From positions 124,001-188,000 of the forward strand of contig NZ_JAGIBH010000009.1 of assembly GCF_017744445.1 (NCBI RefSeq): a stretch of DNA of 64,000 bases, read 5' to 3'. Positions 40,330 to 48,998 of this stretch are shown piece by piece. Position 1 is the stretch's first letter. Each line of letters starts with the position of its first letter. Made by a program: the position numbers and the translations under genes. Under the pieces are notes generated by a model. That model worked only from the letters and a program-made list of their open reading frames with translations, had not been told where the DNA came from and ran no database searches. Origin of the DNA: Caulobacter sp. Its GTDB lineage: Bacteria > Pseudomonadota > Alphaproteobacteria > Caulobacterales > Caulobacteraceae.

Positions 40330-41834
40330 CTGAGAACCATCGCCTGCGCCGCGTCGTCATCGTCGGCGGCGGCACCGCCGGCTGGATGACCGCCGCCGCT
40401 TTGGGGCGCTTCCTGAAGGACGGCTACACGAAGGTGACGCTGGTCGAGTCCGAGGCCATCGGCACGGTCGGGGTGGGCGAGTCCACGATCCCGCAGATCA
40501 ACATCTTCAACCGCATGCTGGGGCTGGACGAGAACGACTTCGTCAAGAAGACCAAGGCGACGTTCAAGCTGGGCATCGACTTCGTCGACTGGAAGCACAT
40601 CGGCCACAGCTACCACCACCCGTTCGGCCCCTATGGCGTCGACATGGAGGGGGTATCGTTCCACGCCTACTGGCTGAAGGCGCGGGCCATGGGCCTGTCC
40701 GACGACCTGGGCGAATACAGCCTGCAGACCGTGGCCGGTCGCCAGAGCAAGTTCATGCGCCCCAACGGCCAGGCCAACTCGCCGCTGGGCAGTATCGCCT
40801 ACGCCTTCCAGTTCGACGCCGGGCTCTATGCCAAGTTCCTGCGGGAATATGCCGAGGCGCGGGGCATCGTGCGCCAGGAGGGCCGCATCCAGTCGGTGCA
40901 GCAGGACGGCGAGAGCGGGCACGTTACCTCGGTGACGCTGGAAAGCGGTCAGGTGATCGAGGGCGATCTCTTCATCGACTGTTCCGGCTTCTGGGGGCTG
41001 CTGATCGAGCAGACCCTGAAGGCCGGCTACGAGGACTGGAGCCACTGGCTGCTCAACGACCGCGCGGTGGCCATGCCGTGTGCGCTGGGCGGCTCGCTGG
41101 CCCCGGCGACGCGAGCCACGGCCCGGCCGCACGGCTGGCAGTGGCGCATCCCGCTGCAGCACCGCCTGGGCAACGGCTACGCCTATTCCAGCGCCCATGT
41201 CAGCGACGACGAGGCCCTGGCCGACCTGCTCGCGAACCTCGACGGCGAGCCCCTGGCCGACCCGAACTTCCTGCGCTTCACCGCGGGTCGGCGACGGAGC
41301 AGCTGGGTCAAGAACGTCATCGCCATCGGCCTGTCGGCCGGCTTCATGGAGCCGCTGGAGAGCCAGTCGATCCACCTGATCCAGGTCGGCATCTCGCGCC
41401 TCTTGGCCCACTTCCCCGACCGCCGGTTCTTCCAGGCCGACATCGACCGCTACAACCGCACCATGACCTTCGAGTACGAGAAGATCCGGGACTTCCTGAT
41501 CCTGCACTTCAAGGCCACCCAGCGGAACGACACGCCGTACTGGGACTATCTGCGGGAGATGGAGATCCCCGACTACCTGGCCGACAAGATCGCGCTGTTC
41601 AAAGGCTCGGGCCGGATCTTCCGCGAGAACGAGGAGCTGTTCAACGATACCTCATGGTTCGCGGTGCTGATCGGCCAGGGGATCCTGCCCGAGAGCTGGG
41701 ACCCGATGGCGGATCCGATGGACGAGGGGCTGTTCAAGGCCCGCATGGCCGAGATCAAGTCGGTGATCGCCAGGTCGGCGGAGGCGATGCCGGAGCATAT
41801 GCAGTTTATCCGGGATAACTGCGCGGCGGAGTAG
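40326..41834 (+). CDS. Tryptophan-halogenase-like flavoprotein 4
   Basis: 502 residues. VIVGGGTAGWMTAAALG, GVGESTIPQINIFNRMLG, Lys at residue 81 (ATFKLGIDFVDWKHIG), IDCSGFWGLLIEQTL, WQWRIPLQHR and SAGFMEPLESQSIHLIQ. Closest to gene 3 in layout but with GEST instead of GEAT and an acidic, more divergent C-terminus. Start ATG at 40326, coupled to gene 3. Followed directly by a family D repeat. Confidence 0.9.
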   Translation: MTENHRLRRVVIVGGGTAGWMTAAALGRFLKDGYTKVTLVESEAIGTVGVGESTIPQINIFNRMLGLDENDFVKKTKATFKLGIDFVDWKHIGHSYHHPFGPYGVDMEGVSFHAYWLKARAMGLSDDLGEYSLQTVAGRQSKFMRPNGQANSPLGSIAYAFQFDAGLYAKFLREYAEARGIVRQEGRIQSVQQDGESGHVTSVTLESGQVIEGDLFIDCSGFWGLLIEQTLKAGYEDWSHWLLNDRAVAMPCALGGSLAPATRATARPHGWQWRIPLQHRLGNGYAYSSAHVSDDEALADLLANLDGEPLADPNFLRFTAGRRRSSWVKNVIAIGLSAGFMEPLESQSIHLIQVGISRLLAHFPDRRFFQADIDRYNRTMTFEYEKIRDFLILHFKATQRNDTPYWDYLREMEIPDYLADKIALFKGSGRIFRENEELFNDTSWFAVLIGQGILPESWDPMADPMDEGLFKARMAEIKSVIARSAEAMPEHMQFIRDNCAAE

Positions 41835-41970
41835 CGCCCCCTCCGTCTCGTCGCCTATCGGCGCCGATCCACCTCCCCCGCAAGCGGGGCAGGAGAAGAG
41901 CCGCTTCCTCCTCCCTCGTAAAACGGGGGAGGTGGCGCGATGCGGATACGCATCGTGACGGAGGGGGCGC
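41834..41970 (+). repeat. Family D palindromic repeat, copy 2
   Basis: 137 bp, ends GCGCCCCCTCCGTC and GACGGAGGGGGCGC. The right end supplies GTGACGG at the -35 position of the tetR-type gene. Confidence 0.92.
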
Positions 41971-41984
41971 TCCTCCCCTATGCT
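41955..41984 (+). promoter_or_regulatory. Leaderless promoter using a repeat end
   Basis: GTGACG (41955-41960) inside the repeat terminus, 18-base spacer, TATGCT (41979-41984), then 6 bases to ATG at 41991. No SD is present. Confidence 0.45.
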
Positions 41985-41990
41985 CACCCG

Positions 41991-42572
41991 ATGACCGCCG
42001 AAGCCATCACCCTGAAACGCGGCCCCGGCCGGCCGCGCGACCCGGAGGTCGAGCGGCGGTTGAAACGCGCGGCGCTGGACGTCCTGGCCGAGCGCGGCTT
42101 CTCGGGCCTGACCCTGGAGCGCATCTGCGAGCGCGCCGGCGCGCCGCGCGCCACCTTCTACCGCCGCTGGGCCGGGCCGCTGGACGCCGTGGCCGAGGCC
42201 TTCGACGAAGCCTTCCGCTTCGAGGCCCCGCCGGACACCGGCGACGTGGTGGCCGACCTCGTCATCATGGGCCAGTCGATGCTGCGGCTCTACAATGACC
42301 CGGTGCTGGGCCCGTGCATGAGCTTCATGATCGCCGAGGCGCCGGTGCGTCCCGAGCTGGTCGCCTGGCACCAGGACGTCTTCCCCCGCCGCCGGGCGCA
42401 CAACCGCGCGGTGGTCGAACGGGCCATGGCGCGGGGCGAGATCGCGGCCGATACCGATCCGGACCTGGTGATCGACGTGCTGAGCGGCCTGGCGATGAAC
42501 AACCACGCGACGGGGCGGCCGGTGACGGCGGAGGCGTTGGAGTTCGTGGTGCGGCGGGTGCTGGGACTGTAG
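41991..42572 (+). CDS. TetR-family regulator
   Basis: 193 residues. Basic arm MTAEAITLKRGPGRPRDPEVE, then helix-turn-helix AALDVLAERGFSGLTLERICERAGAPRATFYRRWAGPLDAV; C-terminal TetR_C-like domain with ALVDLGVIMGQ-type helices (DLVIMGQSMLRLYNDPVLGPCMSFM) resembling TetR_C_16/33 groups. Target unknown; position between the halogenase-like genes and the M20 hydrolase suggests local control. ATG at 41991, apparently leaderless. Confidence 0.85.
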   Translation: MTAEAITLKRGPGRPRDPEVERRLKRAALDVLAERGFSGLTLERICERAGAPRATFYRRWAGPLDAVAEAFDEAFRFEAPPDTGDVVADLVIMGQSMLRLYNDPVLGPCMSFMIAEAPVRPELVAWHQDVFPRRRAHNRAVVERAMARGEIAADTDPDLVIDVLSGLAMNNHATGRPVTAEALEFVVRRVLGL

Positions 42573-42577
42573 CCGCA

Positions 42578-42713
42578 GCGCCCCCTCCGTCACGTCGCCT
42601 ATCGGCGCCGCGCCACCTCCCCCCCAAGCAGGGCAGGAGGGTGCAGCTGCCTCCTCCCTTGCGAAGCGGGGGAGGTGGATCGCTGCGGATACGCAGCGAG
42701 ACGGAGGGGGCGC
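42578..42713 (+). repeat. Family D palindromic repeat, copy 3
   Basis: 136 bp between the convergent tetR-type and M20 genes; same orientation as copies 1, 2 and 5. Confidence 0.92.
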
Positions 42714-42722
42714 TCTCCGGCG

Positions 42723-44036
42723 CTACTTCTGCAGAACCCCCAACACCGCCAACGTCATCGCCTCCACCCCCGTGCGAATGGTCGGCTCCGGCGTCGGCGC
42801 GAAGAACGGCGAGTGGTTGGTCGGCACGGGCTTGCCTTCGGCTTTCAATTTCTCGATCTCGGCCGGCGCATAGCCGCCGATGCCGAAATAGACCGACGGC
42901 ACCCCCGCCAGCACGAACTCCGAATAGTCCTCGGACGCCGAGCCCGGCTTGTCCTCAAGAACCGCCTTGGCCCCGAAGGCGGCCTTGAACACCGCGCCCG
43001 TCCGGGCGGTCAGATCGGCGTCATTGACCACCATCTTGCCGCCGGAGGTCAGCTTCAGCTCCGGCTCGGGCGCCCCGGCCATGGCGGCGACGGCCTTGGC
43101 GGTGCGCTGGACGCCGGCCAGGATCTTCTCCCGCACGGCCGCGTCCTGGGTGCGGATCGTGCCGCGCAGCCGGACCCGGTCGGGGATGATGTTGCCCGCG
43201 CTGCCGCCCTGGATCGAGCCTATGGTGACGACCCCGAACTGGCTGGGGTCCTTCTCGCGGCTGACCACGCTCTGCACGTCGACCACGAAGCGGCTGGCCA
43301 TCATGATGGGGTCGATCGTGGCGCTGGGCATCGAGCCGTGCCCGCCCTGGCCGATGAAGGTCAGGTCGATGCCGTCCGAGGTCGAGGTCAGCACGCCCGG
43401 CTTGTACGAGATCTGGCCCGCCGGGCTGTTGCCGACGTGCAGGGCAAAACCGTAGTCCGGCTTGCCGCCGATCTTGTCCCACAGCCCGTCGGCCAGCATG
43501 GCCCGCGCGCCGGACGTGAGCTCCTCGGCCGGCTGGGCGACGAAGACCAGCGTGCCCTTCCATTTGGCCTTCATGGCGACCAGCTGCTTGGCGGTCCCGA
43601 CCCAGGCGGCCATGTGGATGTCGTGACCGCAGGCGTGGGCGGTGAAGACCTTCTCGTCGCGATAGATCGCCGTCGCCTGGCTGGCGAAGGGCAGGCCCGT
43701 CTTCTCCTGCATCGGCAGGCCGTCCAGCTCGGTGCGGATCAGGATCTTGGGCCCGTCGCCGTTCTTCAGCACCGCCACGACGCCGGTCTTGCCGACGTTT
43801 TCGGTGACGGTGAAGCCCAGCGCGCGCATCTGGGCGGCCAGTTTCTTGGCGGTCTCGACCTCCTGGAAACCCAGCTCCGGATGGGCGTGGATGTCCTTGT
43901 ACAGCGCCTCCAGCGCCGGGTAGTCGCGGTCCAGCTGGACGTCGATGGCCTTCTTGGCGACGGGGACGTTCAGCGGGGCGGCGACCGCGGTCGTCGCGAG
44001 CAGCGTGGCCAGGACGGCCGAGGCGAGGAGTTTCAT
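42723..44036 (-). CDS. Exported M20-family amidohydrolase
   Basis: 437 residues. Signal peptide MKLLASAVLATLLATTAVAA. M20D motifs: DIHAHPELGFQEVETAK, RTELDGLPMQEKTGLPFAS, HACGHDIHMAAWVGTAKQL, FVAQPAEELTSGARAMLADG, GHGSMPSATIDPI in the lid domain and GSASEDYSEFVLAGVPSVYF. Metal-binding Cys/His/Glu residues are all present. Relatives deacylate amino acids, peptides or auxin-like conjugates; substrate unknown. Presence in a plant-polymer locus makes plant conjugates conceivable. Confidence 0.88.
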   Translation of the reverse strand: MKLLASAVLATLLATTAVAAPLNVPVAKKAIDVQLDRDYPALEALYKDIHAHPELGFQEVETAKKLAAQMRALGFTVTENVGKTGVVAVLKNGDGPKILIRTELDGLPMQEKTGLPFASQATAIYRDEKVFTAHACGHDIHMAAWVGTAKQLVAMKAKWKGTLVFVAQPAEELTSGARAMLADGLWDKIGGKPDYGFALHVGNSPAGQISYKPGVLTSTSDGIDLTFIGQGGHGSMPSATIDPIMMASRFVVDVQSVVSREKDPSQFGVVTIGSIQGGSAGNIIPDRVRLRGTIRTQDAAVREKILAGVQRTAKAVAAMAGAPEPELKLTSGGKMVVNDADLTARTGAVFKAAFGAKAVLEDKPGSASEDYSEFVLAGVPSVYFGIGGYAPAEIEKLKAEGKPVPTNHSPFFAPTPEPTIRTGVEAMTLAVLGVLQK

Positions 44037-44114
44037 GCGGAGCCCCGAGATGGTGAGTCACGGGATCGACGCATACCGCGGACCAACCCGCCACCCCACG
44101 ACCGCGAAATTTCC

Positions 44115-44245
44115 CTCTCCTCCCCCTTTGGGGGAGGGGGACCGGCGAAGCCGGTGGAGGGGCCAGCGCGGCCGACTCATGACCAGCCCCCTCCGTCACG
44201 CCACGCTGCGCGGGCGCGCCACCTCCCCCAAGAGGGGGAGGAGAG
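44115..44245. repeat. Family A palindromic repeat
   Basis: Opposite orientation to the other A copies (CTCTCCTCCCCCTTTGGGGG first, CAAGAGGGGGAGGAGAG last). Between GH67 and M20 genes on the same strand. Confidence 0.9.
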
Positions 44246-44268
44246 TGTTGCACCGTTCCCGCTTCGGT

Positions 44269-46374
44269 TTAGATTCCCGGCGCGTAGGGGAACGTCATCG
44301 CCTCGTATTCCTCCAGCGTCTTCGGCGGGGCCTTCTCACCCGTCGGCAGCGGGCGCTTCGAGAACGACCCGAACCACGCCACCGACGCATCGCGCCACCA
44401 CTGAGCTTCGTCGCGCTGGATCTTCAGGTAGTCAGCCACCTCGGCGTGGCGCTGCGCATCGACGTAGGGCGCGACAGACGCCCAGGTCGTCTCCATGCCG
44501 TCCACATACTTCACGCCCAGCCCGTAGCGCTTGACCAGGCCGTCCCACAGGGTGTCGCCGGACTTCAGGCGGTAGTCCCAGCTCAGGTGGTGGAACCACA
44601 GCAGGTCCTTCTCATCCACGCACTTGAGGTCGGCGAAACACGCCCCCACCGCCGGCGCGTACTGGGCCGTGGCGTTGCTGCCCGTCGGCGTGCGGTCGAA
44701 GCCCAGGCCGTCCGGCCCGGCCTTGGCGTAGTAGACGCTGGTCCAGTCGGCGCGCTCGCCGCCGGCGACCCAAGGCCCGGGGCCGTAGTGATGGCTGCGG
44801 CCCATCTGGTGGTGCAGGCCCAGCGGGGTCATGTAGTCCACCGTCGCCTCGCGCGAGCCCATCATCATCTCGACGACCGGCTTCACGAAGCGCGGGTCGT
44901 TGCTGAAGGTCATCTTCGCCCAGTCCGTCGCGATGTCCTTCGTCGAGGCCTCCGGATCCCAGGCCAGGCGGCCGAAGACGTACCAGTTGGCCTGGTCGAA
45001 CTGCGAGCCCGACCAATTGCGGTCCGTGCCGATATTGGCCACGCCCGCCATCACCGTCAGCTTGCGGCCGTCCAGCTGGCCGTCGACCACCTTGGCCACG
45101 GTCGAGCCCTTGCCCTTGGCCATGGTGTCGGCGCGCAGGGTCTCCTCGTACATCGGGCCGAGGTAGACGAGATGGGTCGAGAACCCGAGATATTCCTTGG
45201 TGATCTGGAACTCCATGCCGAGGTTGCTCTTGGGCATGGCCCCGAACAGCGGGTGGAACGGCTCGCGCGGCTGGAAGTCGATGGCGCCGTTCTTGACCTG
45301 GATGACCACGTTGTCGCGGAACTGGCCGTCGAACGGCTTGAACTCGTTGTAGCCCTGCTTGGCGCGGTCGTCGGGCTGCTCGTGCGAATAGACGAAGGCG
45401 CGCCAGATCACGACGCCGCGATTGCCCACCGCGTCGGCCAGCATGTTGGCCCCGTCGACATGGGTGCGACCATAGTCCTGCGGGCCGGGCTGGCCCTCGG
45501 AATTGGCCTTCACCAGGAAGCCGCCGAAGTCGGGAATGGCCTTGTAGATCTCGTCGGCCTTGGCCTTCCAGAAGGCGGCGACGGCGGGGTCCAGCGGGTC
45601 GGCGGTCTTGAGGCCGCCCAGCTCGACCGGGGCCGACCAGCGGGCCGACAGATAGACGCGGATGCCATAGGGCCGGAACGTGTCGGCCAGGGCGGCGGCC
45701 TTGGCGATATAGGCCGGGGTGAGGCTGTCGGCCTTGGCGTTGACGTTGTTCAGCACCGTGCCGTTGATGCCGATCGAGGCGTTGGCGCGGGCGTAGTCGA
45801 CCATGCGCGGATCGACATGGCCGGGCAGCCGCCACCAGTCGAAGATCGACTGGCCCGAATAGCCGCGCTCGACCGTGCGATTCAGGTTGTCCCAGTGGTT
45901 CAGCATCCGCAGCTTCACCTTGGGCGCGCTGGCGATATCCAGGCTCTCGACCGGCTGGCGGGTCTGGATCAGTTCCAGGTAGCGGAAGACGCCGTACAGG
46001 ACGCCGATGTCCTTGGAGCCGGCGATGACCGTGGTCTTCTTGCCGTTCACCGCCGTGGTGCGGATGCGATAGCCCTCGTCGCCCAGGCCAGCTTGCGGCG
46101 CCACGGTCAGCTGAATGACGCCGTCGCGGGATCCGGCGGCGGCGCTCGCGGGCTTGCCGACCAGGCCGGTGAGGCCACGCTCCAGCTCGGCGCGGGCCAC
46201 CTTCAAGGTCGGCGTATTGGCGACCGGCGCGACAGCGGCGGCGCGGGCCGCGTACGGCGCCTTCGCGGCGGCCTCGACCGGCTTGTAGCGCAGCCACAGG
46301 TCATAGCCGTCCTCGGCATGAGCGGTGGCGGAACCCATCAGCAGAAGGGCCGCGGCGAAGGCCAACAGACGCAT
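44269..46374 (-). CDS. GH67 alpha-glucuronidase
   Basis: 701 residues, the usual GH67 length. Signal peptide MRLLAFAAALLLMGSATAHA. N-terminal GH67 domain, then the barrel with RMLNHWDNLNRTVERGYSGQS, putative acid Glu in FLVKANSEGQPGPQDYGRTHVDGAN and the base Asp/Glu region VKNGAIDFQPREPFHPLFG; C-terminal WFHHLSWDYRLKSG. It removes 4-O-methylglucuronate from the non-reducing end of aldouronic acids made by GH10 enzymes. Divergent from manD across a 329-base control region. Confidence 0.95.
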   Translation of the reverse strand: MRLLAFAAALLLMGSATAHAEDGYDLWLRYKPVEAAAKAPYAARAAAVAPVANTPTLKVARAELERGLTGLVGKPASAAAGSRDGVIQLTVAPQAGLGDEGYRIRTTAVNGKKTTVIAGSKDIGVLYGVFRYLELIQTRQPVESLDIASAPKVKLRMLNHWDNLNRTVERGYSGQSIFDWWRLPGHVDPRMVDYARANASIGINGTVLNNVNAKADSLTPAYIAKAAALADTFRPYGIRVYLSARWSAPVELGGLKTADPLDPAVAAFWKAKADEIYKAIPDFGGFLVKANSEGQPGPQDYGRTHVDGANMLADAVGNRGVVIWRAFVYSHEQPDDRAKQGYNEFKPFDGQFRDNVVIQVKNGAIDFQPREPFHPLFGAMPKSNLGMEFQITKEYLGFSTHLVYLGPMYEETLRADTMAKGKGSTVAKVVDGQLDGRKLTVMAGVANIGTDRNWSGSQFDQANWYVFGRLAWDPEASTKDIATDWAKMTFSNDPRFVKPVVEMMMGSREATVDYMTPLGLHHQMGRSHHYGPGPWVAGGERADWTSVYYAKAGPDGLGFDRTPTGSNATAQYAPAVGACFADLKCVDEKDLLWFHHLSWDYRLKSGDTLWDGLVKRYGLGVKYVDGMETTWASVAPYVDAQRHAEVADYLKIQRDEAQWWRDASVAWFGSFSKRPLPTGEKAPPKTLEEYEAMTFPYAPGI

Positions 46375-46395
46375 GTCTCACTCCCTTACCCACAT

Positions 46396-46502
46396 CCGTT
46401 TCCCCGGCGAAAGCCGGGGCCCAGATCCAGCCTGAGCTTGAGCCCGGCCTGGCGCGACACAGCCTTTCGATCTGGGTCCCGGCTTTCGCCGGGAAGACGG
46501 GG
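46396..46502. repeat. Family C palindromic repeat in the GH67/manD gap
   Basis: CCGTTTCCCCGGCGAAAGCC and GGCTTTCGCCGGGAAGACGG at the ends. It lies on the GH67 side of the control sites. Confidence 0.88.
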
Positions 46503-46566
46503 TTTTTGTTTCTCTCCCAACCTGGACGGCGGCATCACCGCCAAAGGTCGGGTCACCTCTCTTTAG

Positions 46567-46578
46567 TGGTCAGACCAC
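46567..46578. promoter_or_regulatory. GntR (FadR-type) operator, GH67/manD
   Basis: GTGGTCAGACCAC (46566-46578) is a perfect 13-base palindrome and fits TNGTNNNACNA exactly. It sits 5 bases before the -35 box TTGACA (46583-46588). Best copy of the locus motif. Confidence 0.75.
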
Positions 46579-46595
46579 CGGGTTGACAACCCTCA

Positions 46596-46609
46596 TGGTA
46601 GCGGTAAAC
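46596..46609 (+). promoter_or_regulatory. LacI-type (XylR-like) operator, GH67/manD
   Basis: TGGTAGCGGTAAAC matches the XylR operator at 11 of 14 bases, including the complete left half TGGTAGCG. It overlaps the expected -10 zone downstream of TTGACA. Confidence 0.6.
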
Positions 46610-46703
46610 CGATAGTCAGGGAGGAAGATTGGACGCCCGCGCCTGCAGTTTGGCGCGCCTTCGATCTTTCGGCCCGCCCGCGGATTTCAGCACAAGCGTC
46701 CTC

Positions 46704-47915
46704 ATGCCCAAGATCATCGCCGCCAAGACCATCGTCACGTGTCCGGGGCGCAACTTCGTCACCCTGAAGATCGTGACCGACGAAGGGGTGTACGGCATCG
46801 GCGACGCCACGCTGAACGGCCGCGAGCTGGCGGTCGAGGCCTATCTGACCCACCACGTCATCCCCTGCCTGATCGGCCGCGACGCCCACCAGATCGAGGA
46901 CATCTGGCAGTTCCTGTACCGCGGCGCCTACTGGCGTCGGGGTCCGGTGACCATGGCCGCCATCGCCGCGGTCGACATGGCGCTGTGGGACATCAAGGGC
47001 AAGATCGCCGGCCTGCCGGTCTACCAGCTGCTGGGCGGCGCCTGCCGCACGGGCGTGATGGTCTACGGCCACGCCAATGGCGAGACGGTCGAGGAGACGA
47101 TCGAGAACGCCAAGCACTATGCCGCTCAAGGCTACAAGGCCATCCGCCTGCAGACCGGCGTGCCCGGCATGAAGGGCGCCTATGGCGTCTCCAAAGACCG
47201 CTTCTTCTACGAGCCGGCCGACAGCGACCTGCCCAAGGAAACCGTCTGGTCGACCGAGCGCTACCTGCGCAGCGCTCCGGCCCTGTTCGAGGCGGCCCGC
47301 GCGGCCCTGGGCGACGACGTCCACCTGCTGCACGACGTGCACCACCGCCTGACCCCGATCGAGGCCGCCCGCCTGGGCAAGGACCTGGAACCCTACCGCC
47401 TGTTCTGGATGGAGGACGCCGTCCCCGCCGAGAACCAGTCCAGCTTCCGCATCATCCGCCAGCACACGACGACGCCGCTGGCCGTGGGCGAGATCTTCAA
47501 CTCGGTCTGGGACTGCAAGCAGCTGATCGAGGAACAGCTGATCGACTACATCCGCGCCACGGTCGTGCATGCGGGCGGCATCACCCACCTGAAGAAGCTG
47601 GCCAGCTTCGCCGACCTGTATCACGTGCGCACCGGCTGCCACGGGGCCACCGACCTGTCGCCGGTCTGCATGGGCGCGGCCCTGCATTTCGACCTGTCGA
47701 TCCCCAACTTCGGCATCCAGGAATATATGCGCCACACGCCCGAGACCGACGCGGTGTTCCCGCACGCCTACACCTTCGCGGACGGCATGCTGCATCCGGG
47801 CGAGGCGCCGGGCCTGGGCGTCGATATCGACGAGGACCTGGCGGCCAAATACCCCTACCAGCGCGCCTATCTGCCGGTCGCTCGCCGCCTGGACGGCTCC
47901 ATGCACGACTGGTGA
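46704..47915 (+). CDS. manD: D-mannonate dehydratase ManD
   Basis: 403 residues, the standard ManD length. Enolase superfamily: [23 protein letters not shown] cap domain, [16 protein letters not shown], metal ligands Asp in [12 protein letters not shown], Glu in [12 protein letters not shown] and Glu in [12 protein letters not shown], catalytic His in [13 protein letters not shown]. Converts D-mannonate to 2-keto-3-deoxygluconate, the step after glucuronate isomerase and reductase. Start at the ATG at 46704 where family members begin. Followed by the GntR gene. Confidence 0.95.
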   Translation: MPKIIAAKTIVTCPGRNFVTLKIVTDEGVYGIGDATLNGRELAVEAYLTHHVIPCLIGRDAHQIEDIWQFLYRGAYWRRGPVTMAAIAAVDMALWDIKGKIAGLPVYQLLGGACRTGVMVYGHANGETVEETIENAKHYAAQGYKAIRLQTGVPGMKGAYGVSKDRFFYEPADSDLPKETVWSTERYLRSAPALFEAARAALGDDVHLLHDVHHRLTPIEAARLGKDLEPYRLFWMEDAVPAENQSSFRIIRQHTTTPLAVGEIFNSVWDCKQLIEEQLIDYIRATVVHAGGITHLKKLASFADLYHVRTGCHGATDLSPVCMGAALHFDLSIPNFGIQEYMRHTPETDAVFPHAYTFADGMLHPGEAPGLGVDIDEDLAAKYPYQRAYLPVARRLDGSMHDW

Positions 47916-47923
47916 TCTGACCA
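47913..47923. promoter_or_regulatory. GntR (FadR-type) operator, gntR promoter region
   Basis: TGATCTGACCA matches TGGTCTGACCA at 10 of 11 bases. It begins on the manD stop codon, 103 bases before the gntR start, consistent with autoregulation. Confidence 0.5.
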
Positions 47924-48025
47924 ATCGGCGAGGAGGGAGAGAAAGTAGGACAATTCGCGCGGGTCTCCGTGGTAGTGATTCATGGAATCCGCTCCTGCCA
48001 GCGTCTCTAAAAGCCCCCTCGAGCC

Positions 48026-48775
48026 ATGTCAGACAACGTCAAGCTCTACCGCAAGATCGCCGACTCCGTGGCCGACGCCATCGAGGCGGGGCAGTACAAG
48101 CTGGGCGACCGCCTGCCGACCGAGCGTGAGCTGGCCGAACAGTTCGGGGTCAGCCGCCCCACCTTGCGCGAGGCGATGATCGCCCTGGAAATGCTGGGCA
48201 TGATCGAGGCTCGCCATGGCCTGGGCATCTACGTCACCGGCAATGTCCGCCCGGTGGCTCCCTCGGCCGATATCGACTTCGAGATCGGCGCCTTCGAGCT
48301 GATCGAGGCCCGCCGCCTGTTCGAGGGCGAGGCCGCCGCCCTGGCCGCCACCTCGATCAGCGACGAGCAGATCGAGGTGCTGGAAGGCCTGCTGCAGCGG
48401 ATGCACGAGGAAGAAGAGATCAGCGGCGAGGACGCCGACCGCGAATTCCACCTGACCATCGCCCGCTCGACCGGCAACGGCGCCATCATCGCCACCATCG
48501 AGAACCTGTGGGACTGGCGCAACCGCTCGCCCCTGGCGCGGAACATCCTAACCCGCGCGCGCGGCATGGGGCTGGAGCCGCGGATCGTCGAGCACCGCCG
48601 GGTGGTCGATGCGCTGAAGGCCCACGATCCGGCGGCGGCGCGCCAAGCGATGCGGGATCACCTGGAGCGGGTGATCGACCACCTGCTGCACGCGACCGAG
48701 ACCGAGGCGGTGCAGCGGGCGCAGCAGGAGACGAAGGCGCGCAGGAGCGCGATCGCGAAGCGGGTGGCGATCTAG
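48026..48775 (+). CDS. GntR/FadR-family regulator of uronate/xylan genes
   Basis: 249 residues. N-terminal winged helix IADSVADAIEAGQYKLGDRLPTERELAEQFGVSRPTLREAMIALEMLGMIEARHGLGIYV is classic GntR; the C-terminal FCD domain has RRLFEGEAAALAA, DREFHLTIARSTGN and EHRRVVDALKAHDPAAARQAMRDHLERV, whose Asp/His residues hold a metal and a carboxylic acid effector. Similar to UxuR/ExuR-type regulators, so a uronate-derived effector is likely. FadR-type palindromes in the nearby promoters are the inferred targets. The ATG at 48026 follows CCCCTCGAGCC; SD is weak. Confidence 0.9.
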   Translation: MSDNVKLYRKIADSVADAIEAGQYKLGDRLPTERELAEQFGVSRPTLREAMIALEMLGMIEARHGLGIYVTGNVRPVAPSADIDFEIGAFELIEARRLFEGEAAALAATSISDEQIEVLEGLLQRMHEEEEISGEDADREFHLTIARSTGNGAIIATIENLWDWRNRSPLARNILTRARGMGLEPRIVEHRRVVDALKAHDPAAARQAMRDHLERVIDHLLHATETEAVQRAQQETKARRSAIAKRVAI

Positions 48776-48805
48776 GCTCAGCGGCCCAGTGACCTGAGGC
48801 TTCCC

Positions 48806-48935
48806 ACTCCTCCCCCTCTTGGGGGAGGTGGCGCGCCCGCGTAGCGCGGCGTGACGGAGGGGCTGGTCATGAGCCGGCCGGCGCTGGCCCCTCCACCACC
48901 TTCGGCGGTCCCCCTCCCCCAAAGGGGGAGGAGAG
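48806..48935. repeat. Family A palindromic repeat
   Basis: Downstream of the gntR gene; arms CTTGGGGGAGGTGGCGCG and CCCCAAAGGGGGAGGAGAG. Confidence 0.9.
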
Positions 48936-48998
48936 ATGCTTCTTCCGATGACGAGGGTTTAACTCGCTCGCCGCCCAACCTCCGGCTAGCGTCGGTGT

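Noticed and set aside
42578..42713. Repeat blocks considered as CRISPR arrays
   Set aside because: Copies are dispersed through the window as single long palindromes, not short direct repeats with regular spacers; no cas genes are present.
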